Source: Chloroflexota bacterium (GTDB lineage Bacteria > Chloroflexota > Dormibacteria > CF-121). Taken from it: DNA of 36,751 bases. The translations under genes and the position numbers were made by a program. Below are positions 1 to 7,829 of this stretch, in pieces. The stretch is taken from assembly GCA_005889535.1 (NCBI GenBank), contig VBHC01000142.1, forward strand, positions 4,650 through 41,400. The letters are read 5' to 3'. Every line of letters starts with the position of its first letter. Within the stretch, counting starts at the first letter, position 1. The notes below the pieces were generated by a model. It saw nothing but the letters and a program-made list of their open reading frames with translations, made no database searches and was not told the origin of the DNA.

Positions 1-597
1 GGCATCCAGCGACTGAAAACCGGAGCGTGTCCCGATCAATCGCTGGGCGCCGAGTGGTGTGACCGCGGATGCCAGGTGCAGCCGATCGTCGACCGGGCAG
101 AGGAACGCGTGATACCCGAAGCGGCTCAGCACTCCGGCGAGCTGTCGCGCTCCCACTTCATTTGACCTCCCCGACACGCCAATGGCGACCCGTCGCCCAT
201 AGGTGATCACGTCGCCGCCGTCGAGCGTTCCGGGAGCACGGATCTCTACAACGTCTGCGCCCGGGGCGATTTGCCGGGCGCAGGCAAGCACTGACGCAAC
301 CTCGGCTCGTCGCGACAGGGCTCCGGGCCGGGCCGCCACCAAAAGCGCCGTCGGCGCGTCGCCCGGCCGCGAAAACGCGAGCACCGTGTCCCACGTGAAG
401 CACGCATCCGGCATGTCCGGTTCCGGTGGCAGCAGCGTGACCGCCAACCCGGCTGCCTCGAGCGCGCTGACGTATACCGCATGCTCGGCCTGCGCCCGCT
501 CGGGATCGATCTGATCGCGCTGGGGGTGGTCGGAAAGCGCCCGCCGCAAGGCGTCGCTCGGCGGTCGCATGATCAGCCGCACGATGGAATTGTCCAC
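1..597 (-). CDS. DDAH/arginine deiminase-superfamily hydrolase (partial, C-terminus off window)
   Basis: No single long ORF stands out because the gene runs off the left edge, but the minus strand is open from the edge to an in-frame TAG about 36 bases upstream of the chosen GTG at 597. The translation has DDAH/amidinotransferase-fold hallmarks: an N-terminal IVR...RPPSD strand, MPDACFTWDTVLAF (substrate-binding Asp segment), GTLDGGDV, and IGVSGRSNEVGARQL. The family hydrolyses methylated arginine or related guanidino compounds. The catalytic Cys near the C-terminus is outside the window, so activity cannot be judged. The FTWDT segment has Trp where classical DDAH usually has Glu, which suggests a DDAH-like subfamily of uncertain substrate. 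Other possible starts are GTG 582 and ATG 570. It is divergent from the Ada-AlkA gene. Confidence 0.8.
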   Translation of the reverse strand, partial: MDNSIVRLIMRPPSDALRRALSDHPQRDQIDPERAQAEHAVYVSALEAAGLAVTLLPPEPDMPDACFTWDTVLAFSRPGDAPTALLVAARPGALSRRAEVASVLACARQIAPGADVVEIRAPGTLDGGDVITYGRRVAIGVSGRSNEVGARQLAGVLSRFGYHAFLCPVDDRLHLASAVTPLGAQRLIGTRSGFQSLDA

Positions 598-660
598 CCG
601 GCCGCGAAGGGCCCTGTCCTGGATGTCCGATTTCCGCTAGCCAGATGGGCCTTCACCCGC

Positions 661-674
661 CACAATGAAACCTC
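661..674 (+). promoter_or_regulatory. putative -10 element for the Ada-AlkA gene
   Basis: CACAAT at 661-666 ends 8 bases before the GTG at 675. This is the same spacing as the TAnnnT hexamers found before several other genes here, so a leaderless transcript is plausible. No convincing -35 is visible. The 77-base gap shared with the divergent DDAH-like gene shows nothing else I recognise. Confidence 0.35.
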
Positions 675-2156
675 GTGATGACTTCGCAACTGGACTTCGA
701 GCGCTGTTATCGGGCGGTCGAGAGCCGAGACGCACGCTTCGACGGCTGGTTCATCACCGCCGTCACGACCACTGGCATCTACTGCCGGCCGAGTTGCCCA
801 ACACCGGTTCGTCCCAAGCGTGCGAATGTGCGCTTCTATCCGACCGCGGCGGCGGCCCAGCTTGCCGGTTTTCGCGCCTGCAAGCGCTGCCGCCCGGACG
901 CCTCGCCCGGCTCGCCCGAGTGGAATGTGCGCGGGGACCTCGTGGGGCGGGCGATGCGATTGATCGCGGACGGGATCGTCGACCGCGATGGCGTCGCCGG
1001 GCTGGCGTCCAGGCTCGCGGTCAGCGAGCGCCACCTGCACCGATTGCTGCTCAGCGAGCTCGGCGCGGGGCCGCTCGCCATCGCCCGCGCCCAGCGGGCA
1101 CAGTCGGCCCGCACCCTCATCGAGACCACCGATCTGCCGTTCACCGAGGTCGCGTTCGCGGCCGGCTTCGAGAGCATCAGGCAGTTCAACGACACGGTCC
1201 GCGAGGTATTTGCCTTGCCGCCTACGGAGTTGCGCAAACGCGGGCGGCGTCGCGGCGATGCGGTTGATGGTGCGCTCACACTGCGCCTTCCCTACCGGCA
1301 ACCATTCGACTGGCCCACCTTGTTCGCCTGGCTGCGTGCCCGCGCGCTGCCCGGCGTCGCCGAGGCGCGGGACGGGGTCTACCGCCGAACCCTGCGCCTG
1401 CCGCGCGGCGCCGGCATTGCCACCCTGGGGCCGGTCCACGACCATATCCGCTGCACGCTGCAGCTCGAGTCGATGGCGGACCTGAGCAGTGCAGTGCGCC
1501 AGTGCCGCCGCCTTCTCGACCTCGACGCCGACCCGCTCAGCGTCGTCGAGGTGCTGACCATGGACCGGCACCTCTCCCCCATCGTCAACAAGCGCCCTGG
1601 ACTGCGCGCCCCGGGCGCCGTCGATGGAACCGAGCTGGCCATCCAGGCCATCCTCGGGCAACAGGTCTCGCTGGCCGCGGCCCGCACGCTGGCCTCGAGG
1701 CTGGTGACCGCCCACGGCGACGTCATCAAGATCGCCGACCCGACGCTGACGCATCTGTTCCCGAACGCGGAGGCGCTCGCTTCCGCCGATCTTGTAGAGG
1801 TTGGCGTCCCGGCAACGCGTCGCGCAACATTGCGGGCCCTGGCGCGTGCGGTTGCTGCCGGCGTTCTGGCGCTCGATCCCGGAGCGGACCGTGGCGAGGT
1901 CTATCAGAAACTGATCGCCTTACCCGGGATCGGCGATTGGACGGCGGGCTACATCGTGATGCGCGCCCTTGGGGACCCGGACACGTTTCTGCCGGACGAC
2001 CTCGGCGTCAAAAAAGCTGGCGCTCGGCTCGGCCTGCTGGATCGAAAAGCGATAACTGAACATTCGGCCGCCTGGCGACCCTGGCGGACCTATGCCACCC
2101 ACCAGTTGTGGGCGACGCTCGCGGATCGCGAGCGGACCCCCAAAGGAGTTCAATGA
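675..2156 (+). CDS. alkA: Ada-AlkA fusion: methyl-phosphotriester sensor plus 3-methyladenine DNA glycosylase II
   Basis: This 493-residue protein combines alkylation sensing with base excision. Residues 1-80 form an Ada N-terminal zinc domain with Cys37, Cys41, Cys69 and Cys72 (CRPSC...CKRC); in Ada one of these takes methyl groups from DNA phosphotriesters. Residues about 85-190 are an AraC-type helix-turn-helix. The remainder is an AlkA N-domain followed by an HhH-GPD glycosylase fold, with the hairpin LPGIGDWTAGYI near 416-428 and the catalytic Asp in FLPDD (residues 441-442). The same fusion order and near-identical length occur in actinobacterial Ada-AlkA proteins. The gene starts GTG-ATG; ATG 678 is the alternative. 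Its TGA overlaps the next start (ATGA), so it is coupled to ogt. Auto-regulation by the methylated zinc domain is likely by analogy. Confidence 0.95.
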   Translation: MMTSQLDFERCYRAVESRDARFDGWFITAVTTTGIYCRPSCPTPVRPKRANVRFYPTAAAAQLAGFRACKRCRPDASPGSPEWNVRGDLVGRAMRLIADGIVDRDGVAGLASRLAVSERHLHRLLLSELGAGPLAIARAQRAQSARTLIETTDLPFTEVAFAAGFESIRQFNDTVREVFALPPTELRKRGRRRGDAVDGALTLRLPYRQPFDWPTLFAWLRARALPGVAEARDGVYRRTLRLPRGAGIATLGPVHDHIRCTLQLESMADLSSAVRQCRRLLDLDADPLSVVEVLTMDRHLSPIVNKRPGLRAPGAVDGTELAIQAILGQQVSLAAARTLASRLVTAHGDVIKIADPTLTHLFPNAEALASADLVEVGVPATRRATLRALARAVAAGVLALDPGADRGEVYQKLIALPGIGDWTAGYIVMRALGDPDTFLPDDLGVKKAGARLGLLDRKAITEHSAAWRPWRTYATHQLWATLADRERTPKGVQ

Positions 2157-2737
2157 TGCAAAACAAGGCGATGCTCCACAGCACCACCCATGCCACCCCG
2201 GTTGGCGAGCTCACCCTCGTCGCGTCGGACCACGGCCTCCGCGCGGTTGTCTGGCCAACGTCGTCCCTGAAACGCGCAGGAGTCACCGGCCGGCCGCATC
2301 GCAATCCGGATCATCCGATCTTGAAGAGCACGATCCGGCAGCTCGATGAATATTTCGCCGGCGAACGGACCGCGTTCGACATCGCCGTCGATCTCGAGGG
2401 CACGCGTTTCCAGGTGGCCGCCTGGCGTTCGCTGGCCCAGATTCCCTTCGGCAGCACCACAACGTACGGCCGCCAGGCGGCCACTCTCGGCATCCCGACG
2501 GCAGCCCGGGCCATTGGAGCCGCCAATGGAGCCAACCCCGTGTGCATCGTGCTGCCCTGCCACCGCGTTATCGGCTCGGACGGTTCCCTGACCGGCTTCG
2601 GCGGCGGACTTGAGGTCAAACAGTGGTTGCTCGAGCACGAAGCGCGCGTGCTGGCAGGCGGACAGTACAGTATCGATTCGACGCAATGGCAACGTCGCCA
2701 ACCGCTCCAGACGCGCTTATCCATGCCCGTGGCCTGA
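2153..2737 (+). CDS. ogt: methylated-DNA--protein-cysteine S-methyltransferase
   Basis: This suicide enzyme moves alkyl groups from O6-alkylguanine to its own cysteine. The active-site motif LPCHRVIG places the acceptor Cys at about residue 136. The preceding GTTTTYGRQAA-like segment and the following TGFGGGLEVKQWLLEHE are typical of the Ogt/MGMT C-terminal domain. The N-terminal domain (about residues 8-80) is present, so at about 194 residues the gene is full length. The start at 2153 is supported by a strong AAAGGAG about 5 bases upstream and by the ATGA overlap with alkA; the frame is open further upstream, but that stretch is inside alkA. The pair forms a two-gene alkylation-repair operon. 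The last ~17 codons overlap the start of the ABC ATPase gene in another frame. Confidence 0.93.
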   Translation: MMQNKAMLHSTTHATPVGELTLVASDHGLRAVVWPTSSLKRAGVTGRPHRNPDHPILKSTIRQLDEYFAGERTAFDIAVDLEGTRFQVAAWRSLAQIPFGSTTTYGRQAATLGIPTAARAIGAANGANPVCIVLPCHRVIGSDGSLTGFGGGLEVKQWLLEHEARVLAGGQYSIDSTQWQRRQPLQTRLSMPVA

Positions 2738-3423
2738 CCAAGCGCTTCGACAGGCTCGTCGCCGTCGACGCGATCGATTTCGACGTCCAGCGCGGTGAGG
2801 CATTTGGCTTCCTCGGACCCAACGGCGCCGGCAAGACGTCGACGATGCGCATGATCGGTTGCGTCTCATCGCCGTCCGGCGGCGAGCTTCGGGTGCTCGG
2901 GCTTGACCCGGTGCTTGACGGGCCGCGAATCCGCGCGCGGCTGGGCGTCGTCCCGCAGGCGGATACGCTGGACATGGAGCTCCGGGTCGATGAAAACCTG
3001 CTCACCTACGCCCGCTATTTCGATATTCCCCGCGACGTCGCGCGAGCGCGCACGCAGGAGTTGCTCGAGTTCGTTCAGCTCAAGGACCGCGCCAGAGACG
3101 AAGTCGAGCCTCTCTCCGGCGGCATGAAGCGGCGGCTGACGATCGCCCGCGCGCTGGTCAACGACCCCGGCCTGCTCCTGCTCGACGAGCCGACGACGGG
3201 CCTCGACCCGCAGGCGCGGCACCTGGTGTGGGACCGGCTTTACCGACTCAAGCAGCGGGGCGTGACCATCGTCCTGACCACGCACTACATGGACGAGGCC
3301 GAGCAGCTATGCGATCGGTTGGTCGTGATGGGACAAGGCGAAGATCGTTGCCTCCGGGTCGCCGCGCAACCTGATCGATCGTTACTCGACCCGCGAGGTG
3401 CTCGAACTCCGCTTTCCGATTGA
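2686..3423 (+). CDS. ABC-2 exporter ATP-binding protein, 5' part (frameshifted)
   Basis: This is the DrrA/NodI-type ATPase of a multidrug or lipid exporter. Motifs in order: Walker A GPNGAGKTS (about residue 44), Q-loop GVVPQADTLDMELRVDENLL, signature LSGGMKRRL (about 143), Walker B LLLLDEPTTGLD (about 163) and H-loop TTHYMDEAE (about 200). The start ATG 2686 gives MATSPTAPDALIHARGLTKRF and lies inside the end of ogt. The normal frame is lost in the GGG run at 3330-3332. Removing one G restores VVMDKAKIVASGSPRNLIDRY and joins the 3' part. Read as given, the protein ends at 3423 with about 30 unrelated residues. Two permease genes follow directly. A real mutation or a sequencing error is equally possible; the nucleotide-binding core is intact before the break. 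Confidence 0.88.
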   Translation: MATSPTAPDALIHARGLTKRFDRLVAVDAIDFDVQRGEAFGFLGPNGAGKTSTMRMIGCVSSPSGGELRVLGLDPVLDGPRIRARLGVVPQADTLDMELRVDENLLTYARYFDIPRDVARARTQELLEFVQLKDRARDEVEPLSGGMKRRLTIARALVNDPGLLLLDEPTTGLDPQARHLVWDRLYRLKQRGVTIVLTTHYMDEAEQLCDRLVVMGQGEDRCLRVAAQPDRSLLDPRGARTPLSD

Positions 3424-3631
3424 CGCCGCTCCCCTACTCGACGGCAAACTGGAAGGCATCGCCGACCGCGTCGAGGTCTTGCCCGACCGGGTCTTGCTCT
3501 ACACGCACGACGGCGAAGCCGCTGCCACTGCGGTGCATCAACGCGGCCTCCGGCCGGAGAGCACGCTGGTCCGGCGCAGCACGCTGGAAGACGTCTTCCT
3601 CCGCCTCACCGGCCGGAGCTTGATCGAATGA
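3332..3631 (+). pseudogene. ABC exporter ATPase, 3' part displaced by the frameshift
   Basis: In the +1 frame relative to the 5' part the sequence continues as the usual C-terminal regulatory region of DrrA-type ATPases: KIVASGSPRNLIDRY, then EVLELRFP, ending TLEDVFLRLTGRSLIE. TLEDVFLxLTGR is the family's classic C-terminal motif. No convincing independent start exists; an ATG-like re-entry near 3398 would have no ribosome site. It should be read as the end of the same gene, giving an intact length near 314 residues. Its TGA at 3629-3631 is 13 bases before the first permease gene. Confidence 0.8.
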
Positions 3632-3644
3632 CCGGCAGCGGCAA

Positions 3645-4412
3645 ATGACAGGCATCCTCCACGTCGTCGAGCACCACCTGATGGTCTACCGCCGCACCTG
3701 GAAGGGATCGATGTTCGTATCGTTCGCGTCGCCGGTGCTGTTCCTGGCCGCGATCGGCATCGGCCTCGGCAGCTTGATCGCGAGCGGCCCGGTGCGCACC
3801 GTGGGCGGCGTTTCCTACCTGACATTTCTCGCCCCCGGGCTGCTGGCGGCCACTGCCATGCAGACCGCTTTCGTGGAGACCACCTATCCGGTCATGGCCA
3901 AGATCCAGTGGCTGCGGACCTATGACGGAATGCTGGCCACTCCCCTCACTGTCAGGGACGTGCTCGGCGGCGAAATTGGCTGGTTGGTGATCCGGCTGGC
4001 GACCACGGCCTTCGCGTTTTTCTTTGTGATGCTCCTCTTTGGCACCGTGCACACGGTGGCGTCCCTACTCACGATCCCCGTCGTGGTCCTTAATGGGCTG
4101 GCGTTCGGTGCACCGATCTTCGCCTTCACCGCGACCCAGCGCAAGGACAAGGGCTTTCCCACCATCGGCCGCTTCATCATCACGCCGCTCTTCCTGCTTG
4201 GTGGGGTCTTCTTCCCGATTCAGCAACTGCCGCAGCTGGCTCAGGGCATCGCCTGGGCCACCCCGCTCGCGCACAGCGTGGTCCTCTCTCGCAGCCTGGC
4301 CATCGGTGGCGCGAACCCCTCGGCGCTGATCGACCTGGCCGTACTCGCCGCCTACGCGACGCTCGGCATCATCGCAGCCAGCATCACGCTTCCGCGGCGG
4401 CTGGTTCGATGA
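3645..4412 (+). CDS. ABC-2 type exporter permease (first subunit)
   Basis: This 255-residue membrane protein has about six hydrophobic segments and the DrrB/NodJ pattern: an N-terminal amphipathic stretch (VEHHLMVYRRTWKGSMF), then SPVLFLAAIGIGLGSLI, a YLTFLAPGLLAATAMQTAF segment, YDGMLATPLTVRDVLGGE, and the ABC-2 signature near LFLLGGVFFPIQQLP. It should form the membrane channel with the second permease, energised by the upstream ATPase. It begins 13 bases after the ATPase stop, and its last codon overlaps the next gene (ATGA at 4409-4412). The substrate cannot be read from the sequence; relatives export drugs, lipo-oligosaccharides or antibiotics. Confidence 0.88.
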   Translation: MTGILHVVEHHLMVYRRTWKGSMFVSFASPVLFLAAIGIGLGSLIASGPVRTVGGVSYLTFLAPGLLAATAMQTAFVETTYPVMAKIQWLRTYDGMLATPLTVRDVLGGEIGWLVIRLATTAFAFFFVMLLFGTVHTVASLLTIPVVVLNGLAFGAPIFAFTATQRKDKGFPTIGRFIITPLFLLGGVFFPIQQLPQLAQGIAWATPLAHSVVLSRSLAIGGANPSALIDLAVLAAYATLGIIAASITLPRRLVR

Positions 4413-5215
4413 TTGCCGTCCTGACGCGCCGACGCCCGCTGCAGTTGCCCGCGGCTGGACGTGCTGCTCACATGGTGGAACGGAACGCTGTCCTCTACCG
4501 GCGGGAGTGGACGCTGATCGTGTCCGGCTTCTTCGAGCCACTGCTGTACCTGCTGGCGATCGGATACGGGGTTGGCGGCCTGGTGGGCTCGGCGGTGACG
4601 CTCAATGGGCGGCCCATTGCCTATGCGGCATTCGTGGCACCCGCGATGATGGCGTCATCGGCGATGAACGGCGCAATCTACGAGACGGCTTTTAACTTCT
4701 TTTACAAGCTGAAGTACGTGAAGCTCTACGACGCCATCCTGGCGACCCCGCTCGGGGTGGCCGACGTTGCCCTCGGGGAGGTCACCTGGGCTTTGATCCG
4801 TGGCACGTTATATGCCCTCGGTTTCATCGTGGTCATGGCGGCGCTGGGTCTCATCCTGTCGCCCTGGGCGATCCTGGCCTTGCCAGGCGCGATGTTGATC
4901 GGCTTCACCTTCGCCGCCATCGGTACGGCGGCCTCGACCTTCGTCCGAACCTGGCAGGATTTCGACCTGGTCTTGATCGTGATGATCCCTCTCTTCCTCT
5001 TCTCGGCGACGTTCTATCCCATCACCCTCTATCCCGGCCCGCTGCAGATTTTCGTGCAGCTCACGCCGCTTTATCACGGCGTTGACTTACTCAGGAGCTT
5101 GACAACCGGAAGCATCGGGCCCTCAATTCTTTTTGACCTGCTCTACCTCATGGTCCTGAGTGGCGCCGCCCTGCTCCTCGCCGCCGCCCGGCTCGAACGA
5201 CTACTCCTCAAATGA
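4409..5215 (+). CDS. ABC-2 type exporter permease (second subunit)
   Basis: This 268-residue protein is a paralogue of the preceding permease: VERNAVLYRREWTLIVSGFFEPLLYLLAIG, then AAFVAPAMMASSAMNGAIYETAF, LYDAILATPLGVADVALGE, and the ABC-2 segment FLFSATFYPITLYPGPLQ. About six membrane spans are visible. The start ATG 4409 overlaps the previous stop by 4 bases, so the two are translationally coupled. Having one ATPase and two different permeases matches NodI/NodJ-like and DrrA/B-like heteromeric exporters. If the ATPase frameshift is genuine, both permeases may be without an energy source. Confidence 0.88.
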   Translation: MIAVLTRRRPLQLPAAGRAAHMVERNAVLYRREWTLIVSGFFEPLLYLLAIGYGVGGLVGSAVTLNGRPIAYAAFVAPAMMASSAMNGAIYETAFNFFYKLKYVKLYDAILATPLGVADVALGEVTWALIRGTLYALGFIVVMAALGLILSPWAILALPGAMLIGFTFAAIGTAASTFVRTWQDFDLVLIVMIPLFLFSATFYPITLYPGPLQIFVQLTPLYHGVDLLRSLTTGSIGPSILFDLLYLMVLSGAALLLAAARLERLLLK

Positions 5216-5253
5216 TGACCCGGCGCGGCCCCCGCCGCCGATAACCCAGGCGC

Positions 5254-5267
5254 TACATTACTAGACG
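5254..5267 (+). promoter_or_regulatory. putative -10 element for pepN (leaderless)
   Basis: TACATT at 5254-5259 ends exactly 8 bases before ATG 5268, and no Shine-Dalgarno sequence lies in between. This matches the spacing before several other genes in the window. The -35 region is GC-rich and unconvincing. Confidence 0.45.
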
Positions 5268-7829
5268 ATGCACCCGGGAAATAACCTGACGCGCGATGAA
5301 GCCCGCCGCCGGGCTCAGCTGATCCAGACCCCGCTCTACGACGTTTCGCTCGATCTGACCAGGGACAGCGACACCTTTACCTGTGAAGCCACAATCCATT
5401 TTCTGTGCCAGGAGCCCGGTGCGGATTCCTTTATTGATTTCCTTGCCCCTTCGGTCGACAGCTGTGAGCTGAATGGTGCGGAGGTCGTCAAGGAAGCCTT
5501 CAACGGCGCCCGTATCACGCTGAGTAACCTCCGGGACGCGAACGAGCTGCATGTGCTGGGGACGTGCGAGTACCAGAACGTCGGCGCCGGGCTTTGTCGC
5601 TTCAAGGATCCGGTCGACCATAAGATCTACCTCCACAGCCAGTTCGAGACCTTCGACGCGCACCGGATGTTTCCCTGTTTCGATCAACCCGACCTCAAAG
5701 CGAGCTTCACCTTCACGATCCTGGCGCCCAGCGACTGGGTAGTGGTCTCGAACAATCCAGGTCAAGCCCAGCAAGTGGCCGGCAAGGAAAACATCAAGCG
5801 CTGGACGTTCGGGGCCACCCCCAAGATGTCGTCCTACCTCACCGCGATCGTGGCCGGACCCTATCACGGCGTGCGCGACCGTCACGGCGACATCGACCTC
5901 GGCCTCTTCTGCCGCCAGTCCCTGGCGCAGTACCTCGATCCGGATGAAATCTTCACGGTGACGAAGCAGGGTCTCGATTTCTACGGCCAGGCCTACAAGT
6001 ACCCCTATCCCTTCCAGAAGTACGACCAGCTCTTCGTTCCGGAGTTCAGCGCCGGCGCGATGGAGAACATCGGTTGCGTGACCTTCAATGAGTCGATGGT
6101 TTTCCGTTCCAAGGTGACCGAGGCGGTCCGCGAGGACCGGGCAAACGCCATCCTGCACGAGATGGCGCACATGTGGTTCGGCGACCTGGTCACGATGCGC
6201 TGGTGGGATGACCTCTGGCTGAATGAGAGCTTCGCCACCTTCATGTCGGTGCTGGCCCAGGTTGAGGCGACCCGCTTCAAGAACGGCTGGGTCACCTTTG
6301 CCAATCAGTACAAGGCCGGTGCCCGGCGCCAGGACCAGCTGCCCACGACGCACCCGATCGCGGCGGACGTCCCGGATATCGAGTCGGTCTACCTCAATTT
6401 CGATGCCATCACCTACAACAAGGGCGCCTGCGTGCTGCGACAGCTGGTCGCCTACGTGGGCCAGGACACGTTTCTCCGTGGCGTGCAGCGCTACGTCAAG
6501 CAGCGGCAATATGCCAACGCCACGCTTGCGGACTTTCTCTCCGACGTCGAGGCTGGGTCGGGTCGCGACCTCAAGGCCTGGTCAAAGCTCTGGCTCGAGA
6601 CCGCGGGCTTGAACACGTTGCGTCCGCTGGCAGCATCCCAGAGCGAGACGATCGGCTCCCTCACCATCAAGCAGGAAGCGCCAGCCGAGCACCCGACGAT
6701 CCGGCCGCACCGCCTGGCGGTGGGCCTCTACGATCGCCAGGGGGAGGCGTTGCAGCTCCGCCGGCGCGTCGAACTCGACGTCGCCAACGAAAGTACACCG
6801 GTCGCCGACCTGGCCGGTGAGCGATGGGCCGATCTGTTGCTGGTCAACGACCAGGACTTGACCTACGCGAAGATCCGCCTCGACGAGCGCTCCCGGGCGA
6901 CGGCAACCGAGCACCTCGCCGAGCTGGCCGACCCGCTGGCCCGCGCCATCATCTGGGCGGCACTCTGGGACATGCTGCGCGACGCGGAGATCCCAGCTCG
7001 AAACTATCTCCCGCTGATTCTCAACAATATTCATGGCGAGACGGACATTGGCGTTGTCCAGGATCTCCTCGCACAGGCGTCTTCGGCGGTCTGGATCTAT
7101 GGCGATCCGGCGAACGCCGAGCCGGCGCTGAGGGTGCTTGCCGAACACACGCTTCGGGCCCTCGACAGCGCGGCGCCCGCCAGCGACGTCCAGCTGACCT
7201 GGGCGCACGCCTTCATCAGTGCTGCCCGCTCGCCCGAGCATCTCTCGATCGTGCGCGGCCTGCTCGATGGGATCAAGGTGTTCACCGGTCTCAAGGTCGA
7301 CACGGACCTGCGCTGGGCGATCGTCGGCGCGCTGGCCGGCGTGGGCGCCGATGATGGCCTGATCGATGCCGAGCTGAAGCGGGATCCTACCGATGAGGGA
7401 CAGCGCCATGCGGCCGCGGCGCGCGCCGCCCACCCCACGGCGGAGGCGAAGGAGCAGGTCTGGGCGTCGTTGATGGAGGATTCCACGCTTCCGCTGGCGA
7501 CCCTGCGGTCGATGATGCGCGGTTTTCATCGCTTCGATCAACGCCGCTTGCTCGAGCCCTATCGCGCGCGCTACTTCGACGCCGTCGCCCGGCTCTGGAA
7601 AGAACGTGACATCGAGGTCGGCCTGGCTTTCGCGCGCATGATGTATCCGACGGTCGTGGTCGGCGAGGAGACCATCAGGGCCACCGATCGCTACCTTGCG
7701 GGCCAAAACGTCCCGGGGCCGATCCGCCGAGTTTTGCTCGAGGCCAAGGACAACATGGAACGGGCGATGCGGGGCCGTGCGGCTGACGCGGCCGAGACAG
7801 TCGGCGACCGGGTTAGCGCCACCCGTTAA
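5268..7829 (+). CDS. pepN: aminopeptidase N (M1 zinc metallopeptidase)
   Basis: This 853-residue cytosolic-type M1 aminopeptidase releases N-terminal amino acids from peptides. The exopeptidase motif GAMEN is at residues 262-266. The zinc site HEMAH is at 297-301 with the third ligand Glu320 in LWLNES, which is the exact HExxH-x18-E spacing. The N-terminal beta-domain (about 20-210) and the C-terminal ERAP1-like helical domain (about 530-840) are both present, so it is full length and of the actinobacterial PepN type. There is no signal peptide. The start ATG 5268 is supported by the -10-like TACATT 8 bases upstream and by the normal N-terminus. It converges on ackA, with the two stop codons interlocked (TTAA at 7826-7829). 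Confidence 0.96.
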   Translation: MHPGNNLTRDEARRRAQLIQTPLYDVSLDLTRDSDTFTCEATIHFLCQEPGADSFIDFLAPSVDSCELNGAEVVKEAFNGARITLSNLRDANELHVLGTCEYQNVGAGLCRFKDPVDHKIYLHSQFETFDAHRMFPCFDQPDLKASFTFTILAPSDWVVVSNNPGQAQQVAGKENIKRWTFGATPKMSSYLTAIVAGPYHGVRDRHGDIDLGLFCRQSLAQYLDPDEIFTVTKQGLDFYGQAYKYPYPFQKYDQLFVPEFSAGAMENIGCVTFNESMVFRSKVTEAVREDRANAILHEMAHMWFGDLVTMRWWDDLWLNESFATFMSVLAQVEATRFKNGWVTFANQYKAGARRQDQLPTTHPIAADVPDIESVYLNFDAITYNKGACVLRQLVAYVGQDTFLRGVQRYVKQRQYANATLADFLSDVEAGSGRDLKAWSKLWLETAGLNTLRPLAASQSETIGSLTIKQEAPAEHPTIRPHRLAVGLYDRQGEALQLRRRVELDVANESTPVADLAGERWADLLLVNDQDLTYAKIRLDERSRATATEHLAELADPLARAIIWAALWDMLRDAEIPARNYLPLILNNIHGETDIGVVQDLLAQASSAVWIYGDPANAEPALRVLAEHTLRALDSAAPASDVQLTWAHAFISAARSPEHLSIVRGLLDGIKVFTGLKVDTDLRWAIVGALAGVGADDGLIDAELKRDPTDEGQRHAAAARAAHPTAEAKEQVWASLMEDSTLPLATLRSMMRGFHRFDQRRLLEPYRARYFDAVARLWKERDIEVGLAFARMMYPTVVVGEETIRATDRYLAGQNVPGPIRRVLLEAKDNMERAMRGRAADAAETVGDRVSATR

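Noticed and set aside
573-1754. A 393-codon open frame on the minus strand
   Set aside because: It lies antisense to the Ada-AlkA gene, which has clear motifs; the frame is a GC-rich shadow with low-complexity Arg/Gly/Ala composition.
3326-3336. Programmed ribosomal frameshift in the ABC ATPase
   Set aside because: There is no slippery heptamer, internal Shine-Dalgarno or evident downstream structure, and the family is not known to use one.
5253-7706. Long minus-strand frames of 418 and 374 codons
   Set aside because: They are opposite aminopeptidase N, whose motifs and full length are unambiguous. No recognisable domain appears in the antisense frames.
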